Source: Chloroflexota bacterium
GTDB lineage: Bacteria > Chloroflexota > Anaerolineae > Promineifilales > Promineifilaceae
NCBI GenBank assembly: GCA_024223125.1
Contig: JAAEOP010000305.1
Span: 1 to 11,722, forward strand
Length of the DNA stretch: 11,722 nt
Direction of reading: 5' to 3'
The notes under the pieces are model-generated. The model saw nothing but the letters and a program-made list of their open reading frames with translations. It made no database searches and had not been told where the DNA came from. Position numbers and translations under genes: made by a program. How positions within the stretch are numbered: position 1 is the first letter of the stretch; every line of letters begins with the position of its first letter. Positions 1 through 6,500 of this stretch are shown piece by piece.

Positions 1-150
1 ATCGGCTAAACGGCCGTCACGCCGTCGCACATAATAGATGCTTTTATCCCCGTCCGTAGTGGTAACGAAAACTTTGGTATACCACTTGTGCTTTAACTCT
101 TGAGCATGTTTGTCAACGCGCTTGTCACTTAAGAGACGGTTGCATTTCAA
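1..150 (-). CDS. Possible partial coding frame running off the left edge
   Basis: On the minus strand a frame is open from about 156 down to the first base of the window. The only visible start candidate is a TTG at 150-148, with no clear ribosome binding site. The translated text is lysine- and arginine-rich, with a segment WYTKVFVTTTDGDKSIYYV that reads like real protein, followed by RRRDGRLAD at the edge. I do not recognise a family. It overlaps the start of a plus-strand open frame, so at most one of the two is likely to be an intact gene, and both may be decayed remnants. Low confidence: about 50 codons without a stop is not strong proof. Confidence 0.2.
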   Translation of the reverse strand, partial: MKCNRLLSDKRVDKHAQELKHKWYTKVFVTTTDGDKSIYYVRRRDGRLAD

Positions 151-444
151 ACCGCTTTAGCTCGTTTAGGGCAGCAAGTAGATCCTCGCCGCGGTTCTCA
201 TATCCAACATAAAGTCGCTTTAGCTGATGGTTGCGAAGCGCTTCAGGAACGGATAAAAGAGCAATTTCCTGACTCCCATTGGCTGCATAGAATGGTTGTT
301 AAAGTAAATGAAACACACTCTATTGAAATGCAACAAGTTTTCACAAAAATTGCACGAAAAACAGCAAACGTAAAGACTATGCATTACCAGAAACTTGTAG
401 TTCAAGACAACCTCTTCCACGCCCTGCAACAACGCACCTTCTAA
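133..444 (+). pseudogene. Unrecognised gene fragment, C-terminal end only
   Basis: After an in-frame stop at 130-132 the plus frame stays open for 103 codons to a TAA at 442-444. There is no good start: the first ATG is at 289 and has no ribosome binding site. The translation looks protein-like, beginning TVAFQTALARLGQQVDPRRG and ending LVVQDNLFHALQQRTF, with a mixed charged, amphipathic composition. I cannot assign a family. It is AT-richer than the genes further right and has no ACGGCCGT motif. The most economical reading is the 3' remnant of a gene that has lost its beginning, lying just before a repeat array. A competing minus-strand frame of about 57 codons (stop near 125) also reads plausibly, so even the strand is uncertain. 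Confidence 0.3.
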
Positions 445-469
445 GGCCAATTGTGACATCATCGCCATT

Positions 470-536
470 GTAGGGGCAAGGCAATCGGCTAAAACCTGGG
501 CCAAACGCATGGCCTCATCACCGATTGCCTTGCCCC
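470..536. repeat. Head hairpin of array A (GTAG plus 16-bp stem)
   Basis: GGGGCAAGGCAATCGG (473-488) is followed by a 32-base spacer and then its complement, CCGATTGCCTTGCCCC (521-536). GTAG (470-473) sits at the 5' foot and shares its last G with the stem. Loop and stem resemble the head of array B with about two thirds identity in the loop. The stem uses A in two places where the tandem units use G (GGCAAGGCAAT against GGCGAGGCGAT), so head and body are separate sequence subtypes. Confidence 0.8.
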
Positions 537-738
537 GCCCATCGCAACCGGGGCGAGGCGATGGGTGATAACATTTTGGTGAATGGCGTGGATCGTGGCC
601 CATCGCAAATGGGGCGAGGCGATGGGTGATAACATTTTGGTGAGTGGCGTGGATTGTGGCCCATCGCAAATGGGGCGAGGCGATGGGGGCAGGGTTTTGG
701 TGAATGGCGTGGATTATGGCCTATCGCCTCGCCCCTAC
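470..738. repeat. REP-like repeat array A, upstream of the RAYT gene
   Basis: Composite repeat of about 269 bp. It starts with GTAGGGGCAAGGCAATCGG at 470, whose 16-base arm returns inverted at 521-536 to give a strong hairpin. Then come three tandem units, each opening with GGGGCGAGGCGATGG at 550, 611 and 672, an exact 61-bp period for the first two steps. It ends with an inverted tail, ATCGCCTCGCCCCTAC, finishing at 738. Both outer ends therefore read GTAG going inward on their own strand, the tetranucleotide that RAYT enzymes are known to need beside REP hairpins. Several overlapping open frames cross the array on both strands, but they are by-products of the repeat and not genes. Confidence 0.9.
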
Positions 739-793
739 GGTTGCCGTCTGGTAACGGCCGTGATATTTTTGAAATTAAAGAGAGGCGCATCAA

Positions 794-1336
794 ATGAACA
801 AATCAGGACCAAATCGTAAAACAATTCGGCTGCCAGATTGGGATTATCGCACGGCTGGCTACTATTTCATTACCATATGCACCTACCAACGGCAATATCT
901 TTTTGAAGACCCGCGCCTGTATGAAATTGCGGCTAATGCGTGGGCATATATCCCACACCAACCCCATGCAAAACATGTGGCGCTGGATGAGGATGTGATT
1001 ATGCCCAATCATAAACATGGGATCATTCAAATTCTGACAGGCCCTGATACCCCATTGCCGTCATCAGATCATCCGCATGGCGTGCTGCCCGGTTCCATTG
1101 ACGCTATTGTAGGCAATTACAAGATGCTGGTCACAAAACGGGTTAAGGCGATGTTAAAAGCGTCAGGGACAGATATGAAAGTATGGCAGCGCGGTTATTG
1201 GGAACGCATCATCCGCAATGAACGGGAATTGAACGCCACGCGCCAATACATAAGGAATAATCCCATTCGCTGGGCTGAGGATCGAGAGAATTTGGATAGG
1301 TTGTTATCAAAAATGCAGTACGTGGATGGCATATGA
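794..1336 (+). CDS. REP-associated tyrosine transposase (RAYT, Y1/HUH family)
   Basis: A 180-residue single-strand DNA transposase of the TnpA-REP (RAYT) branch of the Y1 superfamily. Enzymes of this family cut REP hairpins next to a GTAG tetranucleotide and form a 5'-phosphotyrosine link. Visible marks in order are the N-terminal strand YYFITICTYQRQYLF (about residues 28-42), the metal-binding MPNHKHG with H73 and H75, and the C-terminal YWERIIRNERELNATRQYIRNNP block with Y152 as the likely catalytic tyrosine. The HUH centre residue, normally hydrophobic, is lysine (K74). Length is normal for the family. The start is supported by GAGAGG at 780-785, eight bases upstream. The gene lies exactly between arrays A and B, its presumed substrates. 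ACGGCCGT, common elsewhere in the window, is absent from the coding sequence but appears directly after the stop, which fits an acquired gene. Function is confident from motifs; activity is inferred. Confidence 0.93.
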   Translation: MNKSGPNRKTIRLPDWDYRTAGYYFITICTYQRQYLFEDPRLYEIAANAWAYIPHQPHAKHVALDEDVIMPNHKHGIIQILTGPDTPLPSSDHPHGVLPGSIDAIVGNYKMLVTKRVKAMLKASGTDMKVWQRGYWERIIRNERELNATRQYIRNNPIRWAEDRENLDRLLSKMQYVDGI

Positions 1337-1357
1337 CGGCCGTGTTTCACCATGATC

Positions 1358-1424
1358 GTAGGGGCAAGGCAATCGGCCGTAACCTGTGCCGCACCCATAA
1401 CCTTATCATCGATTGCCTTGCCCC
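1358..1424. repeat. Head hairpin of array B
   Basis: GTAGGGGCAAGGCAATCGGC at 1358-1377 has its first 20 bases identical to the head of array A. The inverted arm CGATTGCCTTGCCCC is at 1410-1424. The intervening bases are recognisably related to those in array A (both include AACCTG followed by GCC) but have diverged, so the two arrays are an old duplication and not a recent assembly copy. Confidence 0.8.
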
Positions 1425-1694
1425 GTTCCCCGCCGTACATCACCGGGGCGAGGCGATGGGGGGGAATGGTTTGGTGGATGACATGGATCATGGCCCATCG
1501 CAATTGGGGCGAGGCGATGGGTGACAATGGTTTGGTGGATGACATGGATCATGGCCCATCGCAATTGGGCGAGGCGATGGGTGACAATGGTTTGGTGGAT
1601 GACATGGATCATGGCCCATCGCAATTGGGGCGAGGCGATGGGGGGGAATGTGTTGGTGATTGGCATAGATCGTGGTCCATCGCCTCGCCCCTAC
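1358..1694. repeat. REP-like repeat array B, between RAYT and the HsdR remnant
   Basis: Same plan and orientation as array A. The GTAG head is at 1358, with stem arms at about 1361-1376 and 1410-1424. Four tandem units open with GGGCGAGGCGATGGG at 1445 (unit 1), 1506, 1567 (one G short) and 1627, giving steps of 61, 61 and 60/61 bases. The inverted tail CCATCGCCTCGCCCCTAC is at 1677-1694. The internal unit text (GGTTTGGTGGATGACATGG) differs from array A (CATTTTGGTGAATGGCGTGG), but the units within each array are almost identical, as expected if each array expands or homogenises by itself. Within each unit boundary CCCATCGC and GCGATGGG face each other across 12 bases, so every junction can fold into a small hairpin. 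Confidence 0.9.
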
Positions 1695-1731
1695 CATTGG
1701 TGTTTGGAATATTGGGGTAAAATTTGGAAAC

Positions 1732-3528
1732 ATGAGCAATTTTACGTTTTTGAAAACCAAAGAGTGGCAAGACCTTTATCAAGCGGCGGTGCAGGCGGAG
1801 CGGTATACGTTGGCCGATGCCCGTACCGCGCTGTTTCACGGCCGTCGCGCCATCGAGCTAATGGTGGAGTGGTTGTATGCGTATGATGGGGCGTTTAGAC
1901 GGCCGTACAACGACTCCCTCAGCGCCCTCATGGCCGACGCCGGGTTCAAGGAACATGTGCCCCACGGTGTCCGCCAAAAAATGCACGCCATACGGATTTG
2001 GGGGAATTCGGCTGTGCATCGAGATAGCCCCGTCCGCTCCGCCGACGCGCTGGCGATAATAAAAGAGTTGTTCCACGCGGCGCATTGGTTCGGCCGTACC
2101 TACACCCAGAGCGACCCCAACGCCATCCCCGACCAATTCGACGAGAAGGCACTGCCGTCCCCGGCACGGGAAGTTGCCCGCCAAAGTCGGGCACAGTTAA
2201 AAACGCTGGCTCAAGCATACCTAAAACGGGACGAAGATCTGCGCCAGGAACGGGAGACTATCGCTGCGCTCAAAGCAGAATTGGAAGCGCTGCGGAATCA
2301 GGTTTCCGTGACCAAAGTCGTCAACGAGGCGATCCCCGACACCTACGATTATGACTACACCGAAGCCGAAACGCGCCGTTTGCTCATTGATGTGCTGCTG
2401 CGGGAAGTGGGCTGGGAGATTTCGCAAGACGCAAGAAACTGGGTTTTTGATAAAAATCCGGTTTCTGCTGAACTCGAACCGCTGCGCCGGGAGTTGGCCG
2501 ATGCTTTGCACCAAACTGTGCAGACGATGAATCTGAATAATTTTATTGTGCGTCCGAAACGGCCGTATGTAGAACCGTTCCAGCAGCGCGGCCGTTGGGA
2601 CAATTTGAGCCGCTCCGACATCGCCGACCTGAGCCAACATGTGGCCGGGCTGCCTGCCCAGCTTCCCGACGAACCGGAAACGGCCAAGCGATTTGATTTG
2701 CTCATCTATCATTTACAGTTATCTCTCCTGCATGGCGAGACGAAGGCAGTCGAATCGCTGCAAAATCGGGTCATGCAAATGGCGTTCCTGCTCAATGAAA
2801 AAGGGAGTATCCCGGCCGTGCAGGCGCGGATGGCGCTCATCCAGCGCGTCCAAACGGAGGCGTACTGGCAAGAAATCACGCTGCCGCAGTTGGAAGATTT
2901 ACGCCGCGCCCTGCGTGACTTAACCCGTTTCATCGAACGGCCGAAGCAAAATGTGGTTGTCACCGACTTCACTGACGAGTTTGGGAAGGCAAAGCCAACG
3001 TATCTGCCAGAAGTGAGCCAGGGGGTGAACATCATCCAGTACCGGCGCAAGGTGGAGCAGTTTATCCGTGCCAATGAGGATGCGGTGGTCATTTGCAAAA
3101 TCCGCTGGGCGATGCCGCTCACGCCGGAGAATTTGGACGCTTTGGATGAGATTCTCTTTCCGGCGGAGGCGGTTGGCTCGGAGTCGGAGTTTGCCCGTGC
3201 GTTTGGTACGCCGTCCAACCTGGCGGAATTCGTGCGCGGGTTGGTGGGGCTGGATCGGCAGGCGGCGAAGGAGAAGTTTGCCCGGTTTTTGGATGGCAAC
3301 AATTACAATGCCGACCAAATCCAGTTTGTGAACTTCATCATTGACCACCTCACCAAGAATGGGATAATGGAACCGAGGCTGTTGTGGGAACGGCCGTTTG
3401 TAGATTTGCACGACGCCGGGCCGGATGGATTATTTGTGAATGAGGATGCGGAGACGTTGCTGGAGACGGTGCGGCAGATTAACAGGGCAACCATTGTCTC
3501 TACTCGGACTCCTCCGACAAACTACTAA
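1732..3528 (+). pseudogene. hsdR: Type I restriction R subunit lacking the nuclease and helicase core
   Basis: HsdR normally translocates and cuts DNA as part of an HsdRMS complex. This 598-residue version keeps the ends only. Residues 1-130 resemble the DUF4145-type N-terminus of HsdR (MSNFTFLKTKEWQDLYQAA, AIRIWGNSAVH), about 144-191 is a charged coiled coil, and 201-230 holds the YDYTEAETRRLLIDVLL block that normally precedes the endonuclease. After about residue 237 the protein jumps straight to an EcoEI_R_C-like C-terminal region (ELEPLRRELADAL, VVVTDFTDEFG, LVGLDRQAAKEKF, ADQIQFVNFIIDHL, residues 244-598). The PD-D/E-x-K nuclease and the whole SF2 helicase, with its Walker boxes, are absent, yet the frame is open. 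Usual length is about 1100 residues or more. I chose ATG 1732 because the earlier in-frame ATG at 1672 lies inside array B; the binding site is weak (GGAAA just upstream). No hsdM or hsdS is visible. It may be a dead gene, an assembly collapse or a repurposed scaffold. Confidence 0.85.
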
Positions 3529-6500
3529 ATGACAACGAACTTAATGCTGCCCCTGGCCGCCTATATCCCTCGTGATCGTGTTGAGAATATGGTTCAGCAA
3601 CGGCCGTTAACCCGAGATGGCGTAGCGATGATTGCTGATATTTCCGGCTTTACCCCTTTGACAGAAGCATTAACCCAGGGGTTAAGCGCCGATCATGGGG
3701 CCGAAGAGTTGACCCGCGCTCTGGATTCTGTTTTTACACCGCTGATTGCTCAGGTACACCGCTACGGCGGCAGCGTCATTAAATTTGGCGGCGACGCGCT
3801 GATTGTCTGGTTTGGTCGGGTAAAACGAGGGCGCCGCACGGCCGTTATTCGCCGCGCTCTGACGGCCGCCGGGCAAATGCAAAAAGTAATGCAGCGTCAC
3901 GGCCGTATTCCCACCCCCATTGGCCCCGTTTCCTTGCAAATGAAAATTGGTCTGGCGTATGGGCCGGTAAAACGGTTTAACCTGGGGCTGCCAGAGATTG
4001 GTTTTGAAGATGTGTTGGCCGGGGCCACGTTGGATCGCATGGCTGACAATGAACATCATGCAGAGCCGGGGGATATTATGGCAGATAGGGAGACGCTGGC
4101 TTATGCGGAGACGGCCGTGACCATCATTGAATGGCGGGATGATGTGGCGGTGGTGGGGAAGATTTTACGGCCGTCGCGCCCCCAACCGTGGCCAGAGCTT
4201 ACCTGGTCGCCAAACAAAGAGACTGATCTTGTAGAACAATTGGCTGCCTACGTGCCCCGGTCTATTGCGGAAACGTTGCAAACGGGGCAAACTCAGGTGG
4301 CTGAACTGAAGCCCGTTCTCAGCTTGTTTGTACAGTTTCACGGGCTGGATTATGACGCTGACCCGGAGATTGAGACGAAGCTGCAAACTTATTTTTGTCT
4401 GGCTCAACAGGTGGTGGCTCGTTATGGCGGCCGTCTTAACCGGCTCATCACCGGCGACAAAGGTTCTTTGCTGCACATTATCTTTGGCGCCCCGCGTAGC
4501 GTGGAGGAGCAGGAGCTACGAGCCATTCGCTGCGCCCTGGATTTGCAGGCGGACTGCGGCCGTCTCCCTTTCATCAGTATGCAGCGTATTGGCGTCACGG
4601 CCGGGCGCGTCTTTGCCGGGCCGGTTGGCTCGCCGCTGCGCCACGATTACACCACGATGGGGGATGCCATTAACCTGTCGGCTCGCCTGATGCAGAATGC
4701 GGCCGCGGATCAGATTTTGTTGGATACGGCCGTGCGCCAACAACTCAACGCCGCCTTCACTATCACCGATTTAGGGAATATCAAAGTCAAAGGCAAAGCC
4801 AACCCCATCCACGTTTACGCCGCCGAAAGCTACCAACAACCAGAACGAGTTCGCCGACGCATCGAGCGCTTGTTTGGTCGAGAGGCAGCGTTATCTGTAA
4901 TCCGTAATCTGTTAGCCGTAGTCCGTAATCGGTCAACAGAATACAGAACACGAAACACGAAACACGGCCACATCCTTACTATCATCGGCGAAGTGGGGCA
5001 GGGCAAAACCTTGTTGTTGGACAATTTGCGGCATGAAGCAGAAATGGAGTGGCAGACCAGTTTGTCTGGCGGGGTGTGGGCGTCTGGCATTAGTCTAGCT
5101 TATGGCAATACGTTTAGCGGCTATTTGTTTATTGAGATTTTGCGTGATTTGCTGAATGTGCCCCCAGGAGCGACGCCGCATCAGACCAGCCAACGGTTGC
5201 GTGATTTTTGTTTGGATTTGTTTGGCAGCGGCCGTCTCGATTCTACTTACCCCTATTTAGCCAAATTTATGAATCTACCTTTGCCGGAGGAGGCGGCCGC
5301 CCGCCTGGATGGGTTGGCCGGAGAGAGTTTGCGCTGGCAAATTTTTGAGCTGCTGCCCGACTTACTGCGACGGGTGTGCGCCCATTATCCGGTTGTGTTG
5401 GCTTTAGATGATTTGCAATGGGCCGATTCCACCTCGCTGCAATTGTTGGAACGGCTGACTCTGCTAACGGCCGATTCACCACTTATCTTGCTGCTGGCAA
5501 TGCGCCCGGAAATGGAGACGCGAGCCTGGGAAATGGCGCTTGGTTGGGACACGCTTGCACTGAGCAACCCCGAAGCGGCCGCGCTGCCCCACACCCGACT
5601 GACCCTCAATGCGCTGGATGACGACGCGGCCGTTGCCCTCATCACCCACCACGCCCCCGATCTGCCAGAGCGGGTTGTCGCTTACCTGGTGGAAAAAGGG
5701 GGCGGCAATCCGCTGTTTTTGGTGGAACTGGTGCGTACTTTGCAGCTAAGTGATGACACTGATTTTGAGGATGTGGCTTTGGATGCGCTCGATTTACCTA
5801 ATTCTGTGCAGGGATTGCTGCTGGCCCAACTAGACCGGTTGGCGGTGGAAATGCGCCATATGTTGCAATTAGCGGCCGTCATTGGCCGCACGTTTTTGGA
5901 TGAGGTGTTGGCGGGCATTAGTACGGCCGAAAAGCAAGTAACAGCATTGATTTCCGAACTGGCCGACCGGGATTATGTCCGTCCTGCCCAGGTCGACCTG
6001 GGCGCGGCACACACCTTCCGTCATGCGCTCATTCAAGAGGGAGCCTACAGTACGCTGCTGCATGAACGCCGCCGCACTTACCATCGTCAGGTGGCGCAGA
6101 CATTTGAGCGTCTCTTCCCGGCCGCCATTGCCGAACAAGCCGCCTTCCTGGCTTACCATTACGAACATGCCGCAGACCTGGACAACGCCATCTACTATCT
6201 CAACCAGACGGCCGATCAAGCTCGCCTCCTATTTGCTCATGAAGAAGCAGAGCTTCTCTATAAACGCATTTTGGATTTGATGGCTCAGGATGAAGGTGTG
6301 GATAGTTACGGCCGTGCCAAAACCTATCTCAAGTTGGCTCACATCTATAGTAACCAGCAAGCCTTTTCTAGCGCCCAAGAATATTACAATTTAGCCTTTG
6401 ATTTATTCGACGACCACTATGAAAAGCGGCAAGATCAACCCGTAGCCAAAACAACGTTCCAAGAAGACACACGCACTTTGAAGTGGGGGGTTATTGAACA

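Noticed and set aside
220..793. Open frames across array A on both strands, with repeated HRLAPFAMGHDPRHSP-like text
   Set aside because: They are translations of the 61-bp repeat and its inverted ends. The period is not a multiple of three, so the frame changes from unit to unit, and no start has a binding site.
470..1694. CRISPR array
   Set aside because: Unit cores as well as ends are near identical, so there are no unique spacers, and no cas genes are present. The GTAG-headed palindromes and adjacent RAYT explain the repeats better.
1672..1731. Earlier ATG start for the HsdR remnant
   Set aside because: It lies inside the tail of array B, and the recognisable HsdR N-terminus begins at the ATG at 1732.
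1333..1886. Open frames across array B, including a Trp/Met-rich one
   Set aside because: Same reason: repeat-derived text, overlapping on both strands, with no family resemblance.
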